Origin: Microbispora rosea | GTDB lineage: Bacteria > Actinomycetota > Actinomycetes > Streptosporangiales > Streptosporangiaceae | Direction: 5' to 3' | Assembly: GCF_900156315.1 (NCBI RefSeq) | Contig: NZ_FTNI01000036.1 | Span: 1 to 64,000, forward strand | DNA: 64,000 bases | In this document: piece after piece, positions 17,498-26,552 of the stretch | How the letters are laid out: each line of letters begins with the position of its first letter | How positions within the stretch are numbered: the first letter of the stretch is position 1 | Notes under the pieces: model-generated | What the model saw: the letters and a program-made list of their open reading frames with translations, nothing else | What the model was told of the DNA's origin: nothing | The model's database searches: none | Made by a program: the position numbers and the translations under genes

Positions 17498-18532
17498 ATG
17501 ACGAACGATTCCTCGCAGCAGCTCCAGGCCGACATCTCATGCATAAAAGAAATCGCATGGGGCCTGGTCTCCACCGCCGCCCTGGTGGCCGCGGTGGACC
17601 TCGGCGTCGCCGAAGCCCTGGAGTCGGGACCGCGCGACCACCGCGATGTCGCCCGCGAGCTCGGCGCCGATCCCATCGCGCTCCGGCAGCTGCTCGACGC
17701 CCTCGTCACCAGGGGCGTCTTCCAGCGGCTCGACGACGGGCGCTACACCCACACCGGTCTTTCGCTGCTGCTCAGGGAGAGCGACCCCAACAGCGTCACC
17801 TACCTGGTCCGGTGGATCGGTCACCCGTGCTTCTGGACCCTCTGGCCGCACCTCACGGATGCCGTACGGCAGGGCAAGGCGCAGTCCGTCGCCGTCTTGG
17901 GCAAGGACTTCTTCAGGTACATCCATGAGGACGACCCCGCCGCCGTGGACGTCTTCAACGCGGCCATGACCCAGGCGAGCAATCACACCTCGGCAGAGGT
18001 GGTCAAGGCCCTGGATCTGTCGCAGGCGCAGGTCGTCGCCGACATAGGCGGCGGCCAGGGGCACCTCATCCGCACGGTCCTCGACAGGAACCCCCACCTG
18101 AAGGGTTACCTCATGGACCTGGAGGGGGTCGTCGCCAGGGCGCTTCCCGAGTTGCGTCCGAGCGGTGAGTTCGCGGACCGCGTGACGCTGATCGGCGGCG
18201 ACTGCCGGCAGGAGGTCCCCGCCCAGGCGGACGTCTACCTGCTCAAGAACATCCTCGAGTGGGACGACGAGAGCACGATCCGGACATTGGAGAACGTGCG
18301 CCGTAGCGCACGTCCGGGCGCCCGTGTCGTCGTCGTGGAGACACTGACCGACCACACCCCCGAGCCACAGGTCACGACCTCGCTCGACCTGCTGCTCCTC
18401 CTCAACGTCGGCGGCCGGAAGCACTCGTCGGAGCACGTCGCGGAGCTGTTCGCACGTACCGGGATCCGGTTCGACCGGGTCCGGCCGACCGGGACCTTCC
18501 TGTCCCTCGCCGAGGGCACCGTCGGCGCCTGA
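17498..18532 (+). CDS. O-methyltransferase-fold tailoring enzyme (methyltransferase or RdmB-like)
   Basis: A 344-residue member of the SAM-dependent O-methyltransferase family (PF00891). An N-terminal helical dimerisation domain (TAALVAAVDLGVAEALESG) precedes SAM motif I at VVADIGGGQGHLIRTVLD (near residue 178). Family enzymes carry a catalytic His in LxxVLHDWDDE. Here the segment reads LLKNILEWDDE, with E254 in the place of His-Asp and one residue fewer. A similar loss is known in RdmB, which hydroxylates instead of methylating. Function is therefore open between methyl transfer and another polyketide tailoring step. AGAAGGG precedes ATG 17498. First gene of the cluster. Confidence 0.85.
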   Translation: MTNDSSQQLQADISCIKEIAWGLVSTAALVAAVDLGVAEALESGPRDHRDVARELGADPIALRQLLDALVTRGVFQRLDDGRYTHTGLSLLLRESDPNSVTYLVRWIGHPCFWTLWPHLTDAVRQGKAQSVAVLGKDFFRYIHEDDPAAVDVFNAAMTQASNHTSAEVVKALDLSQAQVVADIGGGQGHLIRTVLDRNPHLKGYLMDLEGVVARALPELRPSGEFADRVTLIGGDCRQEVPAQADVYLLKNILEWDDESTIRTLENVRRSARPGARVVVVETLTDHTPEPQVTTSLDLLLLLNVGGRKHSSEHVAELFARTGIRFDRVRPTGTFLSLAEGTVGA

Positions 18533-18564
18533 CCACGATCCCCCTTCACGAGGAGAGGACGGAA

Positions 18565-19323
18565 ATGACGATACGTCTCGACGACCGGGTCGCGATCGTG
18601 ACCGGCGCGGCATCGGGAATCGGCGCCTCGGCGGCCGTCGCGATCGCCGCCGCCGGCGCCCATGTCGTTCTGGCCGACATCGCCGGCTGCGAGGATACAG
18701 AACGCGCGATCAAGAACGTCGGCGGAGACTCCCTGACGATCAGGACCGACGTCTCACGGGCGGACGACGTGAAGTCGCTCGTCGCGCGGACGATCGCCGC
18801 GTACGGCAGGCTCGACCACGCCTTCAACAACGCCGGCACGGAGGGCAGGGCCGAGCACGAGATTCACGAGGCGGACGAGGAGGCCTGGGACCAGGCGCTC
18901 GCGGTGAACCTCAAGGGCGTGTGGCTGGCCATGAAATACCAGGTTCCCGCGATGTTGGACAGCGGCGGGGGATCGATCGTCAACGGCGCCTCGGTCGCGG
19001 CCATGGTGGCCTTCGACAAGAACGGGTCCTACGTGGCCGGCAAGCACGCCATCCTCGGCCTCACCAAGACCGCGGCCCTGGAGTACGCGGACCGCGGGGT
19101 GCGCGTCAACGCGGTCTGCCCGGGAGTCGTCCGCACGCCCTTCATCGAGCGGTTCACCGGCAACGTCCCGGAGGTCGAGGCCCGCTACACCGAAATCATC
19201 CCGCTCGGCCGTATGGCTGAGCCCGAGGAGGTGGCCAAGGCGGTCGTCTGGCTCCTCTCCGACGAGTCCTCTTACGTGACCGGGCACGGCCTCGTCATCG
19301 ACGGGGGCCTGGTCGCCCGCTAG
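18565..19323 (+). CDS. Short-chain dehydrogenase/reductase (polyketide ketoreductase candidate)
   Basis: A 252-residue Rossmann-fold reductase. The NAD(P)-binding TGAASGIG is at residues 12-19, with FNNAG near 91. The catalytic Ser is in VNGASVAAM and Y156-K160 are in SYVAGKH. The end VTGHGLVIDGG is standard for classical SDRs. Placed directly before KS-alpha, it should reduce a keto group of the chain or of a later intermediate. It lacks the sequence style of ActIII-type C9 reductases and looks more like a glucose-dehydrogenase-type SDR. A late or second-site reduction is therefore equally possible. RBS GAGGA precedes ATG 18565. Confidence 0.9.
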   Translation: MTIRLDDRVAIVTGAASGIGASAAVAIAAAGAHVVLADIAGCEDTERAIKNVGGDSLTIRTDVSRADDVKSLVARTIAAYGRLDHAFNNAGTEGRAEHEIHEADEEAWDQALAVNLKGVWLAMKYQVPAMLDSGGGSIVNGASVAAMVAFDKNGSYVAGKHAILGLTKTAALEYADRGVRVNAVCPGVVRTPFIERFTGNVPEVEARYTEIIPLGRMAEPEEVAKAVVWLLSDESSYVTGHGLVIDGGLVAR

Positions 19324-19347
19324 ATCAGGACGGGAGGCCGCGTCCTT

Positions 19348-20616
19348 ATGAACCGGCGAGTCGTCATCACCGGAATAGGCGTCATGGCACCGGGTGGAAT
19401 CGGCACCAAGGAGTTCTGGGAACTGCTGAGCGACGGCCGTACGGCGACCCGGAGGATCTCGCTCTTCGATCCCGCTCAGTTTCGTTCTCAGGTCGCCGCC
19501 GAAATCGACTTCGCTCCGGAGGAGCACGGGCTGACGGCACGAGAGGTGCGCCGCATGGATCGCGCCGCGCAACTCGCCGTCGTGGCCGCGAGGCAGGCGC
19601 TGGAGGACAGCGGCATCGATTTCGATCGCATGAATCCCCACCGTACGGGTGTGACGATCGGCAGCGCCGTGGGAGCCACCATGGGACTCGAGGAGGAGTA
19701 CCGGGTCGTCAGCGACGACGGCCGTGAGTGGCTGGTCGACCACCGCTACTCGGTCCCGCACCTGTACGGGTACCTGGTCCCGAGTTCGTTCGCGGCCGAG
19801 GTCGCCTGGGCGGTGGGCGCCGAGGGGCCGGTGGCCCTCGTCTCCGCGGGATGCACCTCGGGGATCGACTCCGTCGGCCATGCCGTGGAGCTGATCCGCG
19901 AGGGCTCGGCTGACGTGATGGTCGCGGGTGCCGCGGACGCGCCGATATCGCCGATCACCGCGGCGTGCTTCGACGCCATCAAGGCGACGACGCCGCGCAA
20001 CGACGATCCGGAGCACGCCTCCCGCCCCTTCGACGACAGCCGCAACGGCTTCGTGCTCGGTGAGGGGGCGGCGGTCCTCGTCCTGGAGGAGCTGACCGCG
20101 GCCCGGCGCCGGGGAGCGCACATCCGTGCCGAGATCGCGGGATACGCGACGCGGTCGAACGCGTTCCACATGACGGGCCTGCGGCCGGACGGGAAGGAGA
20201 TGGCGGAGGCGATCCGCGCCGCTCTGGACGAGGCGAGGCTGGACGCCGGCGACGTGGACTACGTCAACGCCCACGGTTCCGGCACGAAACAGAACGACCG
20301 GCACGAGACCGCGGCGTTCAAGCGCAGCCTCGGAGCCCACGCCTACGAGGTGCCGATCAGCTCCATCAAGTCGATGATCGGGCACTCGCTCGGCGCCATC
20401 GGCTCGATCGAGATCGCGGCGTCCGCGCTGGCCATCGAGAACGACCTCGTGCCTCCGACGGCGAACCTCCGTCATCCCGACCCGGAGTGCGACCTCGACT
20501 ACATCCCGATCACCGCCCGCGAGTGGCGGACCGAGACCGTCCTGACGGTGGGCAGCGGCTTCGGCGGCTTCCAGTCGGCGATGGTCCTGACCGACCCGGA
20601 TCGGAGAGACCGGTGA
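19348..20616 (+). CDS. Type II polyketide ketosynthase alpha subunit (KS-alpha)
   Basis: A 422-residue condensing enzyme of the minimal PKS. The nucleophile is C169 in VSAGCTSGIDS. The two His sites are NAHGSGTKQNDRHET and SSIKSMIGHSLGAIGS, and the N-terminus MNRRVVITGIGVMAPGG is typical. Together with KS-beta and ACP it iteratively condenses malonyl units on the carrier protein. The gene overlaps the KS-beta start by 4 nt (GTGA), the translational coupling usual for this heterodimer. Length and motifs are intact, so the enzyme should be active. Confidence 0.97.
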   Translation: MNRRVVITGIGVMAPGGIGTKEFWELLSDGRTATRRISLFDPAQFRSQVAAEIDFAPEEHGLTAREVRRMDRAAQLAVVAARQALEDSGIDFDRMNPHRTGVTIGSAVGATMGLEEEYRVVSDDGREWLVDHRYSVPHLYGYLVPSSFAAEVAWAVGAEGPVALVSAGCTSGIDSVGHAVELIREGSADVMVAGAADAPISPITAACFDAIKATTPRNDDPEHASRPFDDSRNGFVLGEGAAVLVLEELTAARRRGAHIRAEIAGYATRSNAFHMTGLRPDGKEMAEAIRAALDEARLDAGDVDYVNAHGSGTKQNDRHETAAFKRSLGAHAYEVPISSIKSMIGHSLGAIGSIEIAASALAIENDLVPPTANLRHPDPECDLDYIPITAREWRTETVLTVGSGFGGFQSAMVLTDPDRRDR

Positions 20617-21836
20617 ACACTTCGGTGATCGTGACCGGCTTCGGGGTCACCGCCCCGAACGGGCTGGGGACGCGCGACTACTGGTCGGCGACGCTGGCCG
20701 GGCGCAGTGGCATCGACCGGGTCTCACGGTTCGACGCCGGCCGCTACCCTTCTCGGCTGGCCGGCGAGGTCTCCGCGTTCGTCGCCGCCGACCATCTGCC
20801 GAGCCGGCTCCTCCCCCAGACCGACCACATGACGCGGCTGGCCCTCGTCGCCGCCGACCTGGCGCTGGCCGACGCGAACGTGTCATCCGGCGACGCGGAC
20901 TCGTACGGCATGGGCGTGGTCACGGCGAGTTCGGCGGGAGGTTTCGAGTTCGGCCAGCGAGAGCTGCAGAACCTCTGGCGGCACGGCAGCAGGCATGTCA
21001 GCGCGTACCAGTCCTTCGCCTGGTTCTACGCGGTCAACACGGGCCAGATCTCCATCCGGCACGGCATGCGCGGGCCGAGTGGCGTCGTCGTCACCGACCA
21101 GGCCGGTGGGCTGGACACGGTGGCGCAGGCGCGCCGCCTGATACGCAAAGGTACCGGCCTCGTCCTCGCCGGGGGCGTCGACGGCTCGATCTGCCCATGG
21201 GGATGGGTGGCCCAGATGGCCGGCGGCCGCCTCAGCCGCTGCGACGACCCGCGCCTGGCCTATCTCCCGTTCGACGCCCGCGCGGCCGGCCACGTTCCCG
21301 GTGAGGGCGGGGCGATCCTGGTCCTCGAGGACGCCGAGGCGGCGGCGCGCCGCGGCGCGGGGCCGGGCTACGGCGAGATCGCCGGTTACGGGACCGCCTT
21401 CGACCCGCGTCCCGGCTCGGGAGGCGCGCCGGCCCTGCCTCGCGCTATGGAACTGGCCGTGCGCGACGCCGGGCTGTCCCCGGGTGACATCGACGTGGTC
21501 TTCGCCGACGGAGCGGCGGTTCCCGCGCTCGACCGGATCGAGGCCGACGCGATCACCGCGATGTTCGGCGCCGGCCGCGTCCCCGTCACCGTGCCGAAGA
21601 CCATGACCGGGCGGCTGTACGCGGGCGGCGCGGCGCTGGACCTCGCGACGGCGCTGCTGTGCCTGCGGGACGGCGTGATCCCGCCCACGATCAATGTGAC
21701 ACCGGAGGCGGCGTACGGCCTCGACCTCGTCACCCGGCGGCCCCGGACGGCTCCCGTGCGGACGGCGCTGATCGTCGCGCGGGGAGAGGGCGGCTTCAAC
21801 TCGGCGATGGTCGTGCGCCGTCCTGACGACGAATGA
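20613..21836 (+). CDS. Type II polyketide ketosynthase beta subunit (chain length factor)
   Basis: A 407-residue KS-like partner without the nucleophile. At the position of the KS-alpha cysteine it reads VVTDQAGGLDT, with Q163, the glutamine characteristic of chain length factors. It forms a heterodimer with KS-alpha, decarboxylates malonyl-ACP to prime synthesis and sets chain length. The downstream His motifs of KS-alpha are replaced (FADGAAVPALDRIEADAI). Start GTG 20613 lies in the KS-alpha stop. Chain length cannot be read reliably by eye. Confidence 0.96.
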   Translation: MNTSVIVTGFGVTAPNGLGTRDYWSATLAGRSGIDRVSRFDAGRYPSRLAGEVSAFVAADHLPSRLLPQTDHMTRLALVAADLALADANVSSGDADSYGMGVVTASSAGGFEFGQRELQNLWRHGSRHVSAYQSFAWFYAVNTGQISIRHGMRGPSGVVVTDQAGGLDTVAQARRLIRKGTGLVLAGGVDGSICPWGWVAQMAGGRLSRCDDPRLAYLPFDARAAGHVPGEGGAILVLEDAEAAARRGAGPGYGEIAGYGTAFDPRPGSGGAPALPRAMELAVRDAGLSPGDIDVVFADGAAVPALDRIEADAITAMFGAGRVPVTVPKTMTGRLYAGGAALDLATALLCLRDGVIPPTINVTPEAAYGLDLVTRRPRTAPVRTALIVARGEGGFNSAMVVRRPDDE

Positions 21837-21846
21837 AGGAGAGACA

Positions 21847-22110
21847 GTGAGCCAGGAAAGCACGGCGACCCCTCGCATGACCGCCGAGGACCTGCTGGGC
21901 ATCCTCCGCACGTGCGCGGGGGTGGCCGACGACATCGTCCTCGACGAGAAGGCGCTCGACACCGATTTCGGGAGCCTCGGCTACGACTCGATCGCCTTGC
22001 TGGAGGTCACCGCGAACCTCGAGCGGACTTTCCACGTCGATCTCGACGACGACGCCATCAAGGCGAGCGACACGCCACGCGACGTCATCTCCATGATCAA
22101 CGGTAGGTAG
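21847..22110 (+). CDS. Acyl carrier protein (ACP)
   Basis: An 87-residue carrier that holds the growing polyketide. The phosphopantetheine attachment serine is S48 in FGSLGYDSIALLEV. Helix II and the final DTPRDVISMINGR are typical of type II PKS carriers. GTG 21847 has GAAGGAGAG just upstream, overlapping the end of KS-beta. No phosphopantetheinyl transferase is present in the window, so one encoded elsewhere must activate it. Confidence 0.95.
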   Translation: MSQESTATPRMTAEDLLGILRTCAGVADDIVLDEKALDTDFGSLGYDSIALLEVTANLERTFHVDLDDDAIKASDTPRDVISMINGR

Positions 22111-22114
22111 GGTC

Positions 22115-23818
22115 ATGCCCACCCAGGACGCGACCTCGGATACCGCATGGGTGATCTGCCCTGGATGCGGTGAGGTCCTCTACAGGAAACGTCTCGCCCG
22201 CGAACTGGACGTGTGCCATGGCTGCGGACACCATCACCGGGTAGGCGCACGAGCTCGCGTCGAGCAGCTCCTCGACGACGCCGGCCTGGAATGGGTCGAC
22301 GTGCCGGAGCGCAGCGCGGACGTGCTCAATTTCGTCGACACTCTCCCCTACCCCGCCCGGGTGTCCAGGGCGCGGCGGGCCACCGGGCTGGGCGAGGGCG
22401 TGGTGGTCGTAACCGGCACCGTCGCGGGCAACCCGCTCGTCGCGGCCGTCATGGACTTCGGCTTCATGGGCGGCAGCCTCGGCTCGGCGATCGGAGAGGC
22501 GGTCGTCAGAGCCGCCGACCTCGCCCTGCGGCGGCGTGTTCCGCTGGTCCTCGTGTGCGCGTCCGGAGGGGCGCGCATGCAGGAGGGCGCGCTCGCGCTG
22601 ATGCAGATGGCCAAGACCAGCCAGGCCCTCGCCCAGCTGGACGAGGCGGGCATCCTGACGATCTCCGTCATCACGGACCCGACCTTCGGGGGCGTCGCCG
22701 CCTCGTTCGCGACGCTCTGCGACGTGCTCGTCGCCGAACCCCGGGCACGCCTCGGCTTCGCCGGCCCCCGGGTGATCGAGCAGACGATCCGGCAGAAACT
22801 CCCGCCGCGCTTCCAGACCGCCGAATTCCTGCTGGAACGCGGGCTCATCGACGTCATCCGCCCACGCCGCGCGCTGCGGGCCACCCTCGCCCGGCTCCTG
22901 GCGGCCGGTCGCCCGGCGAGGCCCACGCCGTCGGGGACCGGGCCGGGCGGGGCCGGCGCGGCGGCGGAGAGTGTGATCCGCGACCCCGCGCGGCTGCCGT
23001 CCGTAGACGCGTGGACGGCCGTGCGGACGGCGCGCGACCTGGATCGGCCGACCACCCTGGACCACATCGCCCACGTGTTCGACGACTTCGAGGAACTGCG
23101 CGGCGACCGCGTGTCGGGTGACTGTCCCGCGATCGTCGGCGGCCCCGCCGTGCTGAACGGATGCCCGGTGATGGTCATCGGCCATCAGAAGGGACACTCC
23201 TTCGGCGAGCTCCGGGCCAGGAACCACGGGATGGCCACCCCGCAGGGATACCGCAAGGCGGTGCGCCTGATGCGGATGGCGGCCAAGCTGTCGCTCCCGC
23301 TGATCACCCTGATCGACACACCGGGCGCCTATCCGGGCCTGGAGGCGGAGGAATCAGGCCAGGCCATGGCCATCGCAGAGGCCATCCGGTGCATGGGAGG
23401 CCTTCCGACGCCGATCGTCTCCTGCGTCATCGGGGAAGGGGGCAGCGGCGGCGCTCTCGCGATCGGCGTGGCCGACGAGGTGCTGATGTGCTCGAACGCG
23501 ACCTACTCGGTGATCAGCCCGGAGGGATGCGCCTCGATCCTGTGGCAGGACCGGGCGATGGCGCCGGTCGCCGCCGAGGCTCTCCATCTGACCGCGCCGC
23601 AACTGCTCCGGCTCGGAATCGCCGACGGCGTGATTCTGGAGCCGGAGGGCGGAGCCCAGCGCGACAGAGCGCTCATGGCGGAGCGGCTGCGCGCGGCGCT
23701 GACCGACTCCCTGCGGAACCTGGCTTTGATCGAGCCCGACGAGCTGAGAAAGACCCGCCGGGCGCGATTCCGGTCGTTCGGCGAGACGGCGGACATCGGC
23801 GAGGCGGCCTTCACGTGA
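22115..23818 (+). CDS. Acetyl-CoA carboxylase carboxyltransferase, fused beta-alpha subunits (AccD-AccA)
   Basis: A 567-residue fusion. The AccD part opens with the zinc ribbon C15-x2-C18 ... C34-x2-C37 (ICPGCG, VCHGCG). It continues with MDFGFMGGSLGSAIGEA, CASGGARMQEGALALMQM and DPTFGGVAASFA. After an Ala/Gly/Pro linker near residue 285 comes the AccA part with GDRVSGDCPAIVGG, LITLIDTPGAYPG and CVIGEGGSGGALAIGVAD. It transfers CO2 from carboxybiotin to acetyl-CoA, giving malonyl-CoA for the adjacent PKS. It lies 4 bp after acp and overlaps the BCCP gene by 4 nt. Confidence 0.95.
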   Translation: MPTQDATSDTAWVICPGCGEVLYRKRLARELDVCHGCGHHHRVGARARVEQLLDDAGLEWVDVPERSADVLNFVDTLPYPARVSRARRATGLGEGVVVVTGTVAGNPLVAAVMDFGFMGGSLGSAIGEAVVRAADLALRRRVPLVLVCASGGARMQEGALALMQMAKTSQALAQLDEAGILTISVITDPTFGGVAASFATLCDVLVAEPRARLGFAGPRVIEQTIRQKLPPRFQTAEFLLERGLIDVIRPRRALRATLARLLAAGRPARPTPSGTGPGGAGAAAESVIRDPARLPSVDAWTAVRTARDLDRPTTLDHIAHVFDDFEELRGDRVSGDCPAIVGGPAVLNGCPVMVIGHQKGHSFGELRARNHGMATPQGYRKAVRLMRMAAKLSLPLITLIDTPGAYPGLEAEESGQAMAIAEAIRCMGGLPTPIVSCVIGEGGSGGALAIGVADEVLMCSNATYSVISPEGCASILWQDRAMAPVAAEALHLTAPQLLRLGIADGVILEPEGGAQRDRALMAERLRAALTDSLRNLALIEPDELRKTRRARFRSFGETADIGEAAFT

Positions 23819-24399
23819 CACGGACTGGAGCGACCTTGACCGCACACATCACTCACGATCCCGACGGCCCCGGGACGACGGCGGGCGCCCGCGATCCTCG
23901 GCACGCGCCCGACGACCCCGGCGCGTTGCTGGACCAGGTACGGCACCAGGCCCTCGCACTCCTCGCCGAGATGCCGGAATCGCCCCGGAGCCTCCGCATT
24001 CGCGTCGCCGACGTGGACCTTGGCATCGAATGGGAGACGCCGGTCGCGGCCGGGGGCGCCGCGGGCTCCTCCGGCGAGCCCGCGCGACCCGGTGCCGAGG
24101 CCGCCGGCCCCGAGTCCCCCGCGCCGTCACGGGTCCACCACCTGACCGCGCCGACGGTCGGCGTCTTCTACGGGGCTCCCGAGCCCGGCGCCGAGCCGTA
24201 CGTCCGGGAGGGAGACGTCGTCGCCGCGGGACAGCAGGTGGCCATCGTCGAGGCCATGAAACTGATGATCCCCGTCGAGGCGGACCGCCCGGGGAGGATC
24301 GCCGGGGTGCTCAAGGAGAACGGCGCCGCCGTCGAGTACGGCGAGCCGCTGTTCGCGCTGGCGCCGGTGGGTGACGAGGCGCCGGATCATGATCGGTAA
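23815..24399 (+). CDS. Biotin carboxyl carrier protein of acetyl-CoA carboxylase (AccB)
   Basis: A 194-residue carrier with an N-terminal helix, a Gly/Ala/Pro-rich flexible linker (about 80-110) and a C-terminal biotinyl domain. The domain runs from APTVGVFYGAPEPG to IVEAMKLMIPVEADRPG, where K149 receives biotin. I place the start at GTG 23815 because it overlaps the AccD-AccA stop (GTGA), as do several starts in this operon. A TTG at 23836 with GGAG upstream is an alternative. The same frame is open upstream but only as a shadow. Confidence 0.9.
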   Translation: MTRTGATLTAHITHDPDGPGTTAGARDPRHAPDDPGALLDQVRHQALALLAEMPESPRSLRIRVADVDLGIEWETPVAAGGAAGSSGEPARPGAEAAGPESPAPSRVHHLTAPTVGVFYGAPEPGAEPYVREGDVVAAGQQVAIVEAMKLMIPVEADRPGRIAGVLKENGAAVEYGEPLFALAPVGDEAPDHDR

Positions 24400-25768
24400 G
24401 GTGCTGATCGCCAACCGTGGCGAGATCGCTCTCCGCGTCGCGCGTACATGCCGGGAACTGGGCATACGGACCGTCGCCGCGCACTCGACGGACGACCGCG
24501 ACTCGGCGGCGGTGCGTTACTGCGACGAGGCGATCCAGATCGGCCCGGCTCCCGCCAGGCGCAGCTACCTCAACATCGCCGCGCTCGCCGAGGCCGCTCT
24601 GCGCACCGGCGCGGACGCCGTGCATCCCGGGTACGGCTTCCTCTCGGAGGATCCCGACTTCGCCGAGGTCTGCGAAGACAACGGCATCGTCTTCATCGGC
24701 CCGCCTGCCCGGGTGATGGCCCGCCTCGGAGACAAGATCGCCGCGCGTGCCCTGATGGCGGAGGCGGGACTGCCCATGCTGCCGGGGAGTCCCGACCCCG
24801 TGTCCTCCCCCGAGGAGGCACTCAAGGTGGCCGGCGACATCGGTTATCCCGTCGTCATCAAGGCCGCGGCGGGCGGCGGCGGCCGCGGGATGCGACTGGT
24901 ACGCGAGAGCGCGGAGATGCCCGCCGCGTTCAACGAGACCCGATCCGCGGCGCAGGACCTGTTCGGAGACGGCCGCGTCTTCATCGAGCGCTACCTCACC
25001 GGCAGCAGACACGTCGAGATCCAGGTGCTGGCCGACCGGCACGGCGACGTCGTCCACCTTGGCGAACGGGACTGCTCCGCCCAGCGCCGCTACCAGAAGC
25101 TCGTCGAGGAGAGCCCGGCGCCGGCCCTGCCGGCCGGACTTGTGAAAGAGATGGCCGATGCCGCGCTCCGGGGCGCCGCCGCCGCGGGCTACGTCGGCGC
25201 GGGCACCGTCGAGTTCCTCGTCGACGACGCGGGACACTTCTACTTCCTTGAGGTCAACTGCCGCATCCAGGTCGAGCATCCGGTCACCGAGATGGTCTAC
25301 GGCGTGGATCTCGTGCGGGAGCAGCTGCGCATCGCCGCCGGGCGGCGCCTGTCCTGGCGACAGGAGGATCTGACGCCACGCGGTCACGCGATCGAGTGCC
25401 GCGTGAACGCCGAGGACGTGGGTCGCGGCTTCACGCCCGCCCCGGGGATCCTCGACGTCTTCGCGCCTCCGGCCGGACCGTTCGTACGAGTGGACACCCA
25501 CGGCTACCCGGGGTACCGCATTCCCGCGTCCTACGACTCCCTGCTGGCCAAGCTCATCGTGTGGGGCCGGCGGCGCGACGAGGCGCTGAGCCGCATGGAC
25601 CGGGCCCTGGCCGAGTTCCGGATCACCGGTGTGCCGACCACGGTGAACTTCCTCCGCGAGATCATCCGCAGCCCGTCCTACCGGGCGGCCCGGCACGACA
25701 CGAACCTCGTCCAGCACCTCCTCGCCGGCCGGACGGCCGCCGGGCACACGAACGGGAGCGACTCGTGA
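24389..25768 (+). CDS. Biotin carboxylase (AccC)
   Basis: A 459-residue ATP-grasp enzyme that carboxylates the biotin on AccB. It begins MIGKVLIANRGEIALRV. The ATP-binding glycine-rich loop is KAAAGGGGRGMR, the core is HVEIQVLADRHGDVVHLGERDCS, and the catalytic region is FLEVNCRIQVEHPVTE. In this last motif most homologues read FLEMNTRLQVEHPVTE, so M-T-L are V-C-I here, conservative changes. It overlaps the AccB gene by 11 nt and the following methyltransferase gene by 4 nt. All ACC parts are thus translated from one transcript. Confidence 0.95.
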   Translation: MIGKVLIANRGEIALRVARTCRELGIRTVAAHSTDDRDSAAVRYCDEAIQIGPAPARRSYLNIAALAEAALRTGADAVHPGYGFLSEDPDFAEVCEDNGIVFIGPPARVMARLGDKIAARALMAEAGLPMLPGSPDPVSSPEEALKVAGDIGYPVVIKAAAGGGGRGMRLVRESAEMPAAFNETRSAAQDLFGDGRVFIERYLTGSRHVEIQVLADRHGDVVHLGERDCSAQRRYQKLVEESPAPALPAGLVKEMADAALRGAAAAGYVGAGTVEFLVDDAGHFYFLEVNCRIQVEHPVTEMVYGVDLVREQLRIAAGRRLSWRQEDLTPRGHAIECRVNAEDVGRGFTPAPGILDVFAPPAGPFVRVDTHGYPGYRIPASYDSLLAKLIVWGRRRDEALSRMDRALAEFRITGVPTTVNFLREIIRSPSYRAARHDTNLVQHLLAGRTAAGHTNGSDS

Positions 25769-26520
25769 TCGACAACACGCGACCGGCGCCGCCGGGCACC
25801 GAGCCGGAATGGCTGCGCCCGCTGCTGAAACCGGACGTGCCCGCACGCGTCAGTTCCGCGGGCTACCTCGACGTCCTGCCCGACCATGACGTGGCCGCCC
25901 CCAACCGCTCGCAGTCGCTGTGGCTCAGCGGTCTCGGGCCCAGGATCTATCTCAGCCTTGTCCAGCCGCTCGTCCGTCTCGTCGGCGCCCCGCCCGGCCC
26001 GGGCGCGCTCGCGTCCGGACTGCGCCTGGCGCCGGGTGCGAGCGTCCTCGACGTCGGATGCGGTCCCGGCGTGATCACCGCCGGGCTGGCGGAGGCCGCC
26101 GGCCGGGAGGGCCGCGCCGTCGGCCTGGACGTGTCGGCTCCGATGCTGCGGCAGGCGGCCGCCGTGGCACGGCCGAACATGGGCCTGGTCCGCGGCGACG
26201 CGCAGGACCTTCCGTTCCGCGACGCCGTGTTCGACGCGGTCTGCTCCACCGCCATGATCATGATTCTTCCCGACCCCTCGGCCGCACTCACCGAGATGAC
26301 CCGCGTCCTGCGCCCCGGAGGCAGGATCGCGATCGTGGTCCCGTGCCGCGGCGGCGGCCTCGTCGGCACGATCGGCGCGTACGCCGGCCGGTTCGCGGGC
26401 GGGCGCATGTTCGGTCCCGACGAGGTCGCAGCGCTCCTGGAGCCGCTCGGCTTCGACCTCATCCGCAGCCACGCGAACGACATGATCAGCACCACTTACG
26501 CACGGAAGGCGGACGCGTAG
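25765..26520 (+). CDS. Class I SAM-dependent methyltransferase (UbiE-like)
   Basis: A 251-residue enzyme with SAM motif I at VLDVGCGPGVITAGLAEAAG (near residue 94), the acidic ribose contact in AVGLDVSAPML, motif post-I at VRGDAQDLPFRDAVFDAV, and the late motif RVLRPGGRIAIVVP. The UbiE/COQ5 style suits C- or O-methylation of an aromatic or quinone core. An N-terminal extension of about 75 residues precedes the Rossmann part. GTG 25765 overlaps the AccC stop by 4 nt. It probably methylates the polyketide; the position is unknown. Confidence 0.87.
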   Translation: MIDNTRPAPPGTEPEWLRPLLKPDVPARVSSAGYLDVLPDHDVAAPNRSQSLWLSGLGPRIYLSLVQPLVRLVGAPPGPGALASGLRLAPGASVLDVGCGPGVITAGLAEAAGREGRAVGLDVSAPMLRQAAAVARPNMGLVRGDAQDLPFRDAVFDAVCSTAMIMILPDPSAALTEMTRVLRPGGRIAIVVPCRGGGLVGTIGAYAGRFAGGRMFGPDEVAALLEPLGFDLIRSHANDMISTTYARKADA

Positions 26521-26552
26521 CGGCCGTCGCGATTCGAATCTTGGAGGCAGCC

